A stretch of 57,164 bases of DNA from an uncultured Acetatifactor sp. GTDB taxonomy: Bacteria > Bacillota > Clostridia > Lachnospirales > Lachnospiraceae. The position numbers were made by a program, and so were the translations under genes. The stretch spans positions 1 through 57,164 of the forward strand of contig CAJTPN010000021.1 in the NCBI GenBank assembly GCA_910578185.1, in the 5' to 3' direction. Each line of letters begins with the position of its first letter. Position 1 is the stretch's first letter. A model generated the notes under the pieces. The model searched no databases. It had not been told where the DNA came from and was given only the letters and a program-made list of their open reading frames with translations. Below, piece after piece: positions 8,615 to 17,426 of the stretch.

Positions 8615-9149
8615 TATGCCTAAATACCGCTTTCCCCAAGAAGTGCGTTACACTTTGCGGGATGCAGTCTCCAGTTCAGAAGACATAGCGGTGCTGCATG
8701 ACCTGATTAGAAATCGGCACAAACATCAGTCCCCTGGCAATTCTGAACAATGTGCGTTATGACAGCACTTCCGCCGTCCGCACTCTTGTAAAAATGGAAA
8801 GGGCATCTATTGGCAAGTGCTCCTCCATTGGGAAAGTGATTATAACTGGCACGCACACACCACAATCGGAAACGATGTATGAACAGACATTCGTACATTT
8901 GTTCGGTTAGGAATAAAAATAGGTGACGGCGACATTATCGGCGCCGGAAGTGTAGTCACAAAAGATGTGGAGCCCTACGAAATATGGGCGGGGAATCCCG
9001 CCCGGCTTATCCGTAAACGTTTCGACGATGAAACCATCGAAAAGTTGCTGCAATCTAAATGGTTTGATTGGGAAGACAATCCATTAAAAGAAAAAGGGAT
9101 CTTGTTTACGGACGTAAAAAAATTTATAGATAACTTGGAAGAAAAGTAA
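8615..9149 (+). pseudogene. Degraded CatB-like hexapeptide acetyltransferase
   Basis: Pieces of an acetyltransferase can be read in one direction but not as one frame. ASIGKCSSIGK (about 8797-8829) resembles the first hexapeptide turns. From about 8862 another frame reads TIGNDV, then TGA where the family has Trp (NDVW), then TDIRTFVRLGIKIGDGDIIG, then AGSVVTKDVEPYEIWAGNPA and an intact tail to 9149. The middle of the left-handed helix looks shortened. Intact relatives O-acetylate sugars or antibiotics with acetyl-CoA. The last 60 codons (8967-9149) remain open but lack the active-site region. The wreck lies between two glycosyltransferase genes and begins with repeat copy B. Confidence 0.75.
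8629..8703 (+). repeat. Copy B of the ~76-bp diverged repeat
   Basis: This copy aligns with 5634-5710. It lies 33 bases after the stop codon of the GT2 gene and at the front of the acetyltransferase pseudogene. An in-frame ATG at 8615 gives MPKYRFPQEVRYTLRD, so the repeat may be the 5' part of the broken gene. Confidence 0.6.
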
Positions 9150-9161
9150 GGAGGATTGCTT

Positions 9162-10265
9162 ATGGTGCGGATTCTGGTAATCTTAGGCGGTTTGGGAAAG
9201 GAAGGGATTACAAATTCTGTACTGACCTACCTGGAGAAAATTGATAAAGAAGGAATAACGCTCCATCTTGGCATTGCCGGAAACGCGGAACCGGACGGTC
9301 TGAAAAGAGCAAACGCCATCGGCATCCCCATCCACATGCTGCCAGGCAGAAACACAGATCCGGTGAAATATTACCTGGCCTTGAAAAAGCTGGTGAAAAG
9401 AGAACACTTTGACATTGTTCATGTCCACGGCAACAGTGCTACATTAGGAATCGATATGGCTGCTGCCAGAGCTGGCGGCTGTCCCGTCAGAATCGCCCAC
9501 AGCAGAAATACCTCCTGCACACATCCGGTAATGGACAAACTGATGCGTCCCGTATTCTATGCAAACTATACAGACGGGTTCGCCTGCGGCGAGGAAGCCG
9601 GACGATGGCTTTTTCGGCAAAGACCCTTTACCGTAATTCCAAACGGCAAAGACATAAACCGTTTCCTCTTTCGTGAAAAAGACCGTGTTGCCATTCGCCG
9701 TCAGTATGGCATAGAAGATAAGATAATCATAGGACATGCAGGTGTTATGAATGCCCAAAAAAATCATACCTTTCTCCTGGACATATTCAATGAAATATGC
9801 ACAGGAAGCGACCGTTATGTGCTTTGGCTTCTGGGGGAAGACGGCGGAACCAAGGCTCTGTTGGAAGAGAAAATCAGGCGCTGCAATCTGCAGGAAAAAA
9901 TTATGTTCCTGGGTTTTCGTCCCGATGTGGAACGCTATTTATGCGCCATGGACATCATGGTCTTTCCTTCTCTCTATGAGGGCTTGCCCAATGCGGTGAT
10001 CGAATGGCAGATATCAGGACTGCCGTGTATTCTCTCTGATACCATCACAAGAGAATGTAAAATCATGGACAATATAACCTTCCTGCCCCTTGGGGCCGAA
10101 GCAAAAGCGTGGGCGGATAAAATCACATCAACTGCCATCGCGGAACGGAGTGAAGGTCAGGACATGATTCGCAGCAAAATGATGGAGGCCGGATTTGATA
10201 TTGCGCAAAACGTCGTCAGGTTAAAAAGTCTGTATCAACACCTGGCCTTGGCAAAAGGGAGTTAA
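9162..10265 (+). CDS. GT4 family glycosyltransferase (EpsF-like)
   Basis: 367 aa; ATG 9162 follows AGGAGG at the usual distance (a TTG at 9156 is open but too close). GT-B fold: an N-terminal half with the glycine loop LGGLGKEGI and the acceptor-side strand VHVHGNSAT, and a C-terminal half with GHAGVMNAQKNH and the donor site FPSLYEGLPNAVIEWQISG carrying the EX7E pattern. The pattern is that of exopolysaccharide GT4 enzymes such as EpsF. It would transfer a sugar to the growing lipid-linked repeat unit in the cytoplasm. It is followed after four bases by another GT4 gene. Confidence 0.88.
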   Translation: MVRILVILGGLGKEGITNSVLTYLEKIDKEGITLHLGIAGNAEPDGLKRANAIGIPIHMLPGRNTDPVKYYLALKKLVKREHFDIVHVHGNSATLGIDMAAARAGGCPVRIAHSRNTSCTHPVMDKLMRPVFYANYTDGFACGEEAGRWLFRQRPFTVIPNGKDINRFLFREKDRVAIRRQYGIEDKIIIGHAGVMNAQKNHTFLLDIFNEICTGSDRYVLWLLGEDGGTKALLEEKIRRCNLQEKIMFLGFRPDVERYLCAMDIMVFPSLYEGLPNAVIEWQISGLPCILSDTITRECKIMDNITFLPLGAEAKAWADKITSTAIAERSEGQDMIRSKMMEAGFDIAQNVVRLKSLYQHLALAKGS

Positions 10266-10269
10266 GTCT

Positions 10270-11304
10270 ATGAAAAAAATACTTTTTATTTCGGGCAGAA
10301 TGGGGGGAGGCGGATCGGAACGTGTGCTGACATTGCTTGCTAATCGTATGTCAAAACAGGGCTACGAGGTGGGCATCCTGACTTTCGGACAAACTCAAAA
10401 TCCATATGAAAACGATTGCCCTGTAACCATACTCCGATTTCACAATGATTTTGATCAGATTCTGCAATTAAGAAAGGCTGTTAAAAAATATTCACCAGAC
10501 GTCGTGATTGCGTTTGAATATTATGTGGGCATGAAGACCATCCTGGCCACACGGGTGCTACCTGTTAAAGTCATTATTTCCGAACGAAATGATCCTCATA
10601 AGCTGGACGGACAACCACTAAAAAAATGGCTGAGAAATTGTTTATATGCTTTCTCCCATGTTATAGTCTGCCAGACAAACGATGCAAAAGAATACTTTCA
10701 TCCTCGGATCCGCCAAAAGACCGTCGTCATCTGTAATCCGGTAAAAGACAACCTGCCTGTCTGGAAGCCAGACCAAAATCATAAAGTGATTGTAAACTTT
10801 TGCAGACTGGAAAAGCAAAAAAACATTCCTTTGTTGATTGAGGCATTTGAAATTGTATGTCGGAAGCATCCGGACTACCAGCTTTGGTTATTCGGAGAGG
10901 GCTCCGAACAGGAGACTCTCCATAGTCTTATCAGTAAAAAGGGCATGGGCCAACAGGTGAAGCTCTCACCCTTTTGCAGCAATATCCACGAAATTGTAAG
11001 CCAATGCTCCATGTTTGTCTCATCGTCCGATTATGAGGGCATTTCAAATTCCATGCTTGAGGCAATGGCCATCGGTATGCCGGTAATCTGTACGGACTGC
11101 CCCATTGGAGGCGCCAAGATGACGATACAAAACGGCCATAACGGCATCCTTGTGCCTGTAAACGACACACAGCGGCTGGCCTCGGCTATGCTGAATCTGA
11201 TTGAGAATCCTGAACATGCCATGGCCATGGGAGACAACGCAAGACATCTCCGCGAAAAAATATCACTGGATAAAATTACGGAAGAGTGGATTAAGATCCT
11301 TTAG
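10270..11304 (+). CDS. GT4 family glycosyltransferase
   Basis: 344 aa. N-terminal ILFISGRMGGGGSERV is the classic glycine-rich loop of GT4 enzymes. The C-terminal half has VNFCRLEKQKN and the donor-site SSDYEGISNSMLEAMAIGMPVI with the EX7E glutamates. It lies four bases after the previous GT4 gene with AAGGGAG at the junction, so the two are co-transcribed. It is predicted to add one residue to the repeat unit; the sugar is not predictable. Confidence 0.88.
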   Translation: MKKILFISGRMGGGGSERVLTLLANRMSKQGYEVGILTFGQTQNPYENDCPVTILRFHNDFDQILQLRKAVKKYSPDVVIAFEYYVGMKTILATRVLPVKVIISERNDPHKLDGQPLKKWLRNCLYAFSHVIVCQTNDAKEYFHPRIRQKTVVICNPVKDNLPVWKPDQNHKVIVNFCRLEKQKNIPLLIEAFEIVCRKHPDYQLWLFGEGSEQETLHSLISKKGMGQQVKLSPFCSNIHEIVSQCSMFVSSSDYEGISNSMLEAMAIGMPVICTDCPIGGAKMTIQNGHNGILVPVNDTQRLASAMLNLIENPEHAMAMGDNARHLREKISLDKITEEWIKIL

Positions 11305-11330
11305 GAGTAAATGCAAGGAGATGATTGTAT

Positions 11331-12503
11331 ATGGAGCCTTACTGGGACTTGACGACTTTACTTTTTTACATAGCTCTTGCCTCAGTGGGATATGTGTCCT
11401 TCCGTCAGGCAAAAGCGGCGGAACGGCACAGTTCAACCCCCCTGAAACTCAGCACAAGGCCTTACATGATCTGGGCGCTGATATGGGTCATGGCAGCCTC
11501 TTTCCGGTATGTGGCAGAAGGCGTTGGCGGTGCGGATGCCATAGAGTATATTCGCTATTTTGACGTCTGCCTGGACGAGAATATGCCGGTCAAATATTAC
11601 CACTACGATATTGCATACCGTATTTTTACCCAGGCAGTCAGGATATTTACAGACAATTATCATGTATTTTTTCTTGTTTTTTACACGATCCTGATATTGT
11701 CTTATTTCCTGTTCCTAAAGGAATTCTGCCCCCCGGATATCAGTTTTGCACCCTTTATACTGATTTTCTTTCTCTATTTAAGAGGCTTTACAACACTTCG
11801 CACCAACTTTTCCGTGGCGGTTTTGTTGGTGGCGCTGGTCTTATTGAAACGGGAACGATTTAAATCAGCCTTTATCATGATGATACTTTGCGTGCTGATT
11901 CACAAAGCTTCCATTATCTATGTATTAATTTACCCGTTTTACCTGTTTTACAGGAAACGTAAGCTTACGGTAAAGGCAGGTATTCTATTAACCGCCTGTA
12001 TGGCCGCGGCAGGCGGAATCCTGCGCTGGCTTATGATGGGACGCCTGGGGCAAATATTGGGAGACGCCTATTCTTCCTATGCCAGCCGCTCTCTTTCTGC
12101 CTCCTTTTTCGACGGCTTCTGGAAGATTGCCTTTGAGCAAATGTTTTTGGCACTGACAATGATAATACTTCACAGGAAAATTAAGTCAGACATACAGTTT
12201 GGCAGTCCGGCACGCAGAGAGCAGCTCAAAATGATATGGATCTTTAGCATCTATGATTTTATGATGATACCAATCACTTATATTCTAAGCGTCTGGCGGG
12301 GATATGAATACCTTTATCTGATCAGACTGATTATGTGGGGAGAAATAATTAAGCTGGTGAAAGGCCTTTTTACTTCCTCCTCCAGGAGATCAATAGAATT
12401 GCTATGCCTGGCCGCATTTATCCTGTGGCTGGTCTTCCGTATCGCAAGCACCTGGTCCAGCAGCTGCCTGATGCCGTATATGCTGGCCCCTCTGGGAGAA
12501 TAG
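11331..12503 (+). CDS. EpsG-family polysaccharide polymerase candidate (polytopic membrane protein)
   Basis: 390 aa; ATG 11331 has AAGGAG ten bases upstream, while the TTG at 11325 is too near. About ten hydrophobic segments are visible. The sequence has EpsG-family traits: EGVGGADAIEYIRYFD in the first outer loop, a FLYLRGFTTLRTNFSVAVLL segment with an LR..N motif, and CVLIHKASIIYVLIYP. EpsG proteins are thought to act as Wzy-type polymerases. The cluster therefore has two candidates for polymerase, this one and the gene at 1970. This one is embedded among glycosyltransferases, as EpsG is in Bacillus. Confidence 0.78.
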   Translation: MEPYWDLTTLLFYIALASVGYVSFRQAKAAERHSSTPLKLSTRPYMIWALIWVMAASFRYVAEGVGGADAIEYIRYFDVCLDENMPVKYYHYDIAYRIFTQAVRIFTDNYHVFFLVFYTILILSYFLFLKEFCPPDISFAPFILIFFLYLRGFTTLRTNFSVAVLLVALVLLKRERFKSAFIMMILCVLIHKASIIYVLIYPFYLFYRKRKLTVKAGILLTACMAAAGGILRWLMMGRLGQILGDAYSSYASRSLSASFFDGFWKIAFEQMFLALTMIILHRKIKSDIQFGSPARREQLKMIWIFSIYDFMMIPITYILSVWRGYEYLYLIRLIMWGEIIKLVKGLFTSSSRRSIELLCLAAFILWLVFRIASTWSSSCLMPYMLAPLGE

Positions 12504-12552
12504 CCTGTATGCCCGGCACCTGTAAAAATCCGATGTTAAGGAGCGTAAAATT

Positions 12553-13098
12553 ATGTTAAACAAAATCTACCGAAAGTTAATTCGCATTTGGTATCTTTAC
12601 ATCAGAAAAGATAGAATTACCTATGCCAGAAAGCTGGGCGTGAGAATGGGTGAGCGCTGTCAGCTTCTATGTGATCCTTTATTTGCCTTCGGCACGGAAC
12701 CCTGGCTGATCCGGTTGGGCAATCATGTAGACGTGACCGCCGGGGTGGAATTTCTCAATCATGAAGGCGGCATTTGGTGCGCCAGAGGCATTGATTCAAA
12801 ATATGAACCGCTGGATAAATTTTTGCCCATTGTAGTGGGGGACAATGTTATGATCGGCGTCCACTCCCTGATCATGCCCGGCGTAACCATTGGTAATAAT
12901 GTCATAATTGGCGGGCACAGCGTTGTCACAAAAGACGTGCCGGATGGAACCATCGTAGCAGGCATTCCTGCCAAGCCAATTTCAACGGTGGAGAAATTCA
13001 TGGCTCGGCTTGATCAAGACTGTGTTCCCACAAAACATATGACCCAGGAACAAAAACACACTTATCTGAAAAAAATACATCCGGAATGGTTTGAATGA
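12553..13098 (+). CDS. Hexapeptide-repeat O-acetyltransferase (maltose/galactoside acetyltransferase-like)
   Basis: 181 aa; AAGGAG precedes the ATG. The left-handed beta-helix repeats run from about residue 55 to 140: PIVVGDNVMIGVHSLIM, VTIGNNVIIGGHSVVTKDV and IVAGIPAKPI. The GGHSVVTKDVP...VAGIPAK ending is the acetyl-CoA site of the family. Expected reaction: transfer of an acetyl group from acetyl-CoA to a sugar hydroxyl in the repeat unit. The C-terminus is extended by about 30 residues. The next gene starts one base after its stop. Confidence 0.85.
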   Translation: MLNKIYRKLIRIWYLYIRKDRITYARKLGVRMGERCQLLCDPLFAFGTEPWLIRLGNHVDVTAGVEFLNHEGGIWCARGIDSKYEPLDKFLPIVVGDNVMIGVHSLIMPGVTIGNNVIIGGHSVVTKDVPDGTIVAGIPAKPISTVEKFMARLDQDCVPTKHMTQEQKHTYLKKIHPEWFE

Positions 13099-13099
13099 T

Positions 13100-14242
13100 A
13101 TGGATAGAAAACTAAAAGTCATGCACATGGTATGGTCCATGGGCGACGGCGGCGCCCAACGGGTTATTTTAAACTATCTGAGAGATTTTAAAGAGGATCC
13201 CGATCTGGACATGCAATTATATGTATACAACAACGCCGAAGATTCCTTCTGCAACAGGGAAATCCGGGAGCATGGTTTCAACGTTACTTATTTGAACAAT
13301 CCCCAAAGTAAGCTGAATCTGCCGCTCATCAAGAGACTGTTTAATCCTGCAGTCGCACAAAAGAACTGGGAACAGGCAATTCGCGCATATCAGCCCGATA
13401 TCGTACATGTACATATCTCGGCATTACTTGGAGTAACTTTAAAGCCTATTGTCAACACCGGCGTGCCCGTGCGCTTTGATACCCTGCACAGCGATCCCAG
13501 GCGTTATAAAGGAAAAGCGCTGCAAACCAACAAAACTGCATTTGGAAAAGAGCATTTTATACCGCTTTGCCTGACAAAAGAACAATCCGCCATCGCAAGA
13601 CAACGATACGGATTTGACCATTGTGAAATCCTGCCCAACGGAATTGATTTTGCCGCGCTGCGAAACAGAAAAACAGAGAAAGCTGCCGCACGTGCAAAGC
13701 TGAACCTTCCGGAAAACGCCTTTCTCGTTTTGGGCGTAGGGCGACTGGATCCCATCAAAAATTTTTCTTTCCTGATAGATGCTTTTTTCTGTTTATATAG
13801 CCAAAATCCTTCCGCCGTATTGGCTCTTGCCGGCAGAGGCTCCCAACTTGATACCCTGCGGAAAAAAGCGGCTGAATTGTCCCTGGGGGACAAAGTTTAT
13901 TTTCTTGGCAACCAGGACGATATGGCTATGGTTTACAGCGCGGCGGATGTATTGGGCGTCACTTCCATATCCGAATCCTTTTCGCTAACTGTCCTGGAAG
14001 CGCAGGCCTTGGGCGTTAGATGTGTCATTTCCGACGGTGTACCGGACGAAAGTATTATCACCGACCGCGTTAAAAAAATGCCTCCTTTTGCCTCTCCTGA
14101 AGAATGGGGAAATGCGCTTGCCGAAAGGGACTTTATCGGCAGGAAAGTATGTGATGAAAAAGATTATGAAGTACACGCCATATCTGCCAGGTTAAAGCAA
14201 ATTTATTTACACTATTGGAAGGAATACTGTGATGGGAAATAA
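13100..14242 (+). CDS. GT4 family glycosyltransferase
   Basis: 380 aa from ATG 13100; the stop of the preceding acyltransferase is at 13096-13098, so translation is probably coupled. N-terminal VMHMVWSMGDGGAQRV is the GT4 glycine loop, DIVHVHISALLG the next Rossmann strand. The C-terminal half has GVGRLDPIKN and SISESFSLTVLEAQALG with the EX7E pair. It overlaps the deacetylase-like gene by 11 bases. It is the last of five glycosyltransferases in the cluster, so the repeat unit may contain about five or six sugars (inference). Confidence 0.87.
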   Translation: MDRKLKVMHMVWSMGDGGAQRVILNYLRDFKEDPDLDMQLYVYNNAEDSFCNREIREHGFNVTYLNNPQSKLNLPLIKRLFNPAVAQKNWEQAIRAYQPDIVHVHISALLGVTLKPIVNTGVPVRFDTLHSDPRRYKGKALQTNKTAFGKEHFIPLCLTKEQSAIARQRYGFDHCEILPNGIDFAALRNRKTEKAAARAKLNLPENAFLVLGVGRLDPIKNFSFLIDAFFCLYSQNPSAVLALAGRGSQLDTLRKKAAELSLGDKVYFLGNQDDMAMVYSAADVLGVTSISESFSLTVLEAQALGVRCVISDGVPDESIITDRVKKMPPFASPEEWGNALAERDFIGRKVCDEKDYEVHAISARLKQIYLHYWKEYCDGK

Positions 14243-15179
14243 AAAGATTTTTTTGATAACCGTTGATACGGAAGCCGACAATCAATGGGATGTAAACCAT
14301 CCCATCACTACGGAAAATGCAAAATTTCTTCCACGTTTTCAGGAGTTATGCGAAAAATATGACTTTAAGCCGGTATGGCTTACCGACTATGAAATGGCCT
14401 GCGATCCTTTTTTTGTGACATATATGAAGCCCAGGCAGGACGCAGGGTTATGTGAGATCGGAATGCATTTGCACGCATGGCACACGCCCCCGGAGTATTC
14501 TCTGCAAAAAGTCAACAATCAACGGGAATATCTCATTGAATACCCACCGGAAATTATGGAACAAAAGATCAGAACCATGACAAAACTGATCACAGAGAAA
14601 TTTGGCCTGGCTCCCACATCTCACCGCAGCGGCAGATGGACCATGAATACGCAATATTTTAGCCTGCTTGCAAAATATGGTTATTTGACGGATTGCTCCG
14701 TAACTCCCCATGTGGACTGGTCACATCTTTGCGGCGCAACCGGAATACCCGGCAGCAATTACACAAACGAGCCGGAAACGCCGCATTATATCACAAAAGA
14801 GATATTGGAGGTACCCATGACCATCAGAAAGGTAAGATTTTTTAACAGGGAATACATAAGCAGCTTCCACAATTTCCTTGGTGAGACAAAAAGGCTGCTG
14901 GCAGGCCGATATCAATGGCTCCGCCCTGACAAGACATTATCCACAAAAGGGTTATTACAGCTGGCAAAACAGTTATCCCGGAACGACCAATACATCATGT
15001 TTATGATTCATTCTTCCGAACTGATGCCCGGCGGAAGCCCCAGCTTTACCTCCAATGAGTCTATCGAAGCATTATATTTACTGATGGACTGCCTTTTTGG
15101 CAAAATTAAAGACCTAGGCTATGTGGGACAAACGCTGCGGAAATTTACCCAGGATTTTGGACAAAATCAGGAGGACTGA
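14232..15179 (+). CDS. Polysaccharide deacetylase-like protein (WalW-type)
   Basis: 315 aa; ATG 14232 has AAGGA eight bases upstream, inside the end of the previous gene. FLITVDTEAD at residues 6-15 matches the opening strand of NodB-like deacetylases, where one Asp is the base and one binds metal. EIGMHLHAWH supplies the metal-binding histidines, SHRSGRW is the next motif and FMIHSSELMPGG the late His motif. The family removes N- or O-acetyl groups from polysaccharides using a divalent metal. No signal peptide is seen, so it may act on the cytoplasmic lipid-linked unit. The overlapping glycosyltransferase and nearby acetyltransferases fit a role in setting acetyl patterns. Confidence 0.75.
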   Translation: MGNKKIFLITVDTEADNQWDVNHPITTENAKFLPRFQELCEKYDFKPVWLTDYEMACDPFFVTYMKPRQDAGLCEIGMHLHAWHTPPEYSLQKVNNQREYLIEYPPEIMEQKIRTMTKLITEKFGLAPTSHRSGRWTMNTQYFSLLAKYGYLTDCSVTPHVDWSHLCGATGIPGSNYTNEPETPHYITKEILEVPMTIRKVRFFNREYISSFHNFLGETKRLLAGRYQWLRPDKTLSTKGLLQLAKQLSRNDQYIMFMIHSSELMPGGSPSFTSNESIEALYLLMDCLFGKIKDLGYVGQTLRKFTQDFGQNQED

Positions 15180-15182
15180 AAG

Positions 15183-16649
15183 TTGTCAGACAATATAAAC
15201 GATACAAAGAAAAAGGTTGCTGGCGGTATCTTCTGGAGTTTCGGAGAACGAATAACGGCGCAACTGATTACCACACTGGTGACAATTATATTGGCCCGGA
15301 TTCTGGATCCTTCACGTTATGGCATCATATCCATCGTGACAGTGCTGATATCATTGTGTAATGTATTTGTCACCAGTGGTTTTGGAAGTGCATTGGTGCA
15401 AAAAAAGGAAGCGGATGATACTGATTTTAACACGGCATTTCTTTTGAGTTTTCTTTTTTCCTGGGTACTGTATGGCGTGTTATTTTTGTTAGCTCCATCA
15501 TTTGCAGAATTCTATGGCATGGACGAGCTGAATCCTGTTTTAAGAGTAATGGCGCTGCGTTTACCCATCGCCTCTGTCAACACAATTCAACAGGCCAATA
15601 TAAGCAGACGTATGGAATTTAAACGTTTCTTTTTTGCAACCCTGTTTGGCACAATCATCTCCGGGATTGTGGGTATTTTTATGGCATTAAACGGATTTGG
15701 CGTGTGGGCCCTGGTCTGTCAGTACTTGACCAATGTATCCGTTGATACCATTATTTTATGGTTTATAGGAGGATGGATGCCCAAACTTGAATTCTCGTTG
15801 GCCAGAGCAAAAAAAATATATTCCTTTGGATGGAAGGTTCTGGTGTCCGAATTAACCTATAACCTGGATGCAGAAATCAGAAGTCTGGTGGTGGGCAAGA
15901 AATTCGGAGCCTCGGATTTGGCCTTCTATGATCAAGGCAGGAAATATCCTTCCTTGCTGGTAACCAATATCAATTCATCCATAAGCAAAGTAATGTTACC
16001 GGCATATTCAAAATATCAAGACGACTTGCCCCAATTAAAAAAGATGTTAAGAAAATCCATTCATATCAGCGTATATGTGTTATCTCCTATATTGTTGGGA
16101 TTTGCGTCCATATCCAGGGAGTTTGTAGCAATCCTCCTGGGAGACAAGTGGCTCCCTGCCGTCCCGTACTTACAGTTATTCTGTATCCTGTACTTGACAA
16201 GACCCTTGCAGACCGCCTGTCATCAAACCTTGCTTGCAATCGGGCGCAGTGATCTGGTCTTATATATCATGATAATATTGCAAACCATATCCATCAGTTC
16301 CTTATTGGCTGCAGCATTTCTTTTTAGCAATATGTTTTTAACAGCGGTTGGTTTACTCCTTGCAGAACTTGTGGGCTTATTCTGCTTTGCAGTTGTTGCC
16401 AGAAGGGAAATTGATTACAGAATAAGCGAACAGATAATAGATATTGGCAGCAGCTTAGGCATTGCATGTATTATGGTAATGGTTATATTCTTAGTAGACT
16501 TATTACCATTGCCTCTATGGCCTCTTCTTGCACTTAAGATTATCGCAGGATGCCTTGTCTATTTTCTTCTGTCCGTTTTCACCAAGAACGCATCCTTCTG
16601 TTATATCAAAAAAATAATATATGACCTAAAACTTAAAAAAGGAAAATGA
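15183..16649 (+). CDS. Wzx-type oligosaccharide flippase (MOP superfamily, TuaB/EpsK-like)
   Basis: 488 aa; TTG start at 15183 with AGGAGG eight bases upstream and only three bases after the previous stop. The protein opens with VAGGIFWSFGERITAQLITT and ILARILDPSRYGIISI, the first two helices of the polysaccharide-transporter family, and shows 12-14 hydrophobic segments in all. Role: moving the undecaprenyl-diphosphate repeat unit across the membrane for polymerisation. The single flippase gene supports one complete Wzx/Wzy-type pathway here. Confidence 0.9.
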   Translation: MSDNINDTKKKVAGGIFWSFGERITAQLITTLVTIILARILDPSRYGIISIVTVLISLCNVFVTSGFGSALVQKKEADDTDFNTAFLLSFLFSWVLYGVLFLLAPSFAEFYGMDELNPVLRVMALRLPIASVNTIQQANISRRMEFKRFFFATLFGTIISGIVGIFMALNGFGVWALVCQYLTNVSVDTIILWFIGGWMPKLEFSLARAKKIYSFGWKVLVSELTYNLDAEIRSLVVGKKFGASDLAFYDQGRKYPSLLVTNINSSISKVMLPAYSKYQDDLPQLKKMLRKSIHISVYVLSPILLGFASISREFVAILLGDKWLPAVPYLQLFCILYLTRPLQTACHQTLLAIGRSDLVLYIMIILQTISISSLLAAAFLFSNMFLTAVGLLLAELVGLFCFAVVARREIDYRISEQIIDIGSSLGIACIMVMVIFLVDLLPLPLWPLLALKIIAGCLVYFLLSVFTKNASFCYIKKIIYDLKLKKGK

Positions 16650-16695
16650 GGCGACCTTGAAACAAGGTGCTAATCTTAACCAGGAGGGTATCACA

Positions 16696-17292
16696 ATGAA
16701 ATTACATGCTTCAAAAATAGGCTGGATACTAAGAGCTATACTTGCCAAACCCTTTTTCGGAACCTTTTGTATGCCCTCATATATAGGGAAACCGGTCTTT
16801 ATTGAAGGGAGAAGAAATATTCATATCGGAAGACACGTGAGAATTTTTCCCGGTATCCGCATGGAAGCAATAGGCACCGGACAAATTCAGATTGGAAATA
16901 ATGTGGCAATCGAACAAAATGTTCACATCACCTCCATGGGCGGAATCCTGCAAATCGGTTCCGATGTGACCATTGCAGCCAACGCCTTTATTACCAACTT
17001 AGACCATGAATATACCAATGTGAATATAAGTGTAATGAACCAGGGGCATATCTTAAAAGATACACAAATAGGCGATGGGTGCTTTATCGGATATGGAGCC
17101 GCTATCCAGGCAGGCACCGTACTTGGAAAGCATTGCATAGTAGGCACAAACGCCGTTGTTCGCGGACACTTCCCCGATTACAGCGTGATCGTGGGCATCC
17201 CGGCAAAAGCAGTCAAACGGTACAACGAGAATACTAATTCCTGGGAAAAGCTGTCCAGCCTGAGCCCCTCAAATCCAACACAAGGAAGCTGA
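16696..17292 (+). CDS. Hexapeptide-repeat acyltransferase
   Basis: 198 aa from ATG 16696, which has AGGAGG at the right spacing; a TTG at 16657 is open but has no site. Left-handed beta-helix repeats span residues ~35-165: NIHIGRHVRIFPG, QIQIGNNVAIEQNVHIT, LQIGSDVTIAANAFI and TQIGDGCFIGYGAAI, ending in GTNAVVRG...IVGIPAKAV. This is a xenobiotic/sugar acetyltransferase-type fold using acetyl-CoA. Placed directly after the flippase gene, it probably decorates the repeat unit. Confidence 0.84.
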   Translation: MKLHASKIGWILRAILAKPFFGTFCMPSYIGKPVFIEGRRNIHIGRHVRIFPGIRMEAIGTGQIQIGNNVAIEQNVHITSMGGILQIGSDVTIAANAFITNLDHEYTNVNISVMNQGHILKDTQIGDGCFIGYGAAIQAGTVLGKHCIVGTNAVVRGHFPDYSVIVGIPAKAVKRYNENTNSWEKLSSLSPSNPTQGS

Positions 17293-17308
17293 ATGTGCCA
17301 TACGACCC

Positions 17309-17372
17309 TTTTGGCATTTGCTCCCGGCTGCTTCTGCCAAAAATAATTACCCAAATGTGTGACTGCTTGGGT
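17309..17372 (+). other. Two tandem small hairpins between acyltransferase genes
   Basis: TTTTGGCA (17309-17316) pairs exactly with TGCCAAAA (17335-17342), and ACCCAA (17349-17354) pairs with TTGGGT (17367-17372). Neither is followed by a clear T tract, so a processing or attenuation role is as likely as termination. Confidence 0.3.
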
Positions 17373-17426
17373 GATTGCTCTTTAAAACAGATTTAAACTT
17401 AAACGGACACAAGGAGGAGCTTACAA

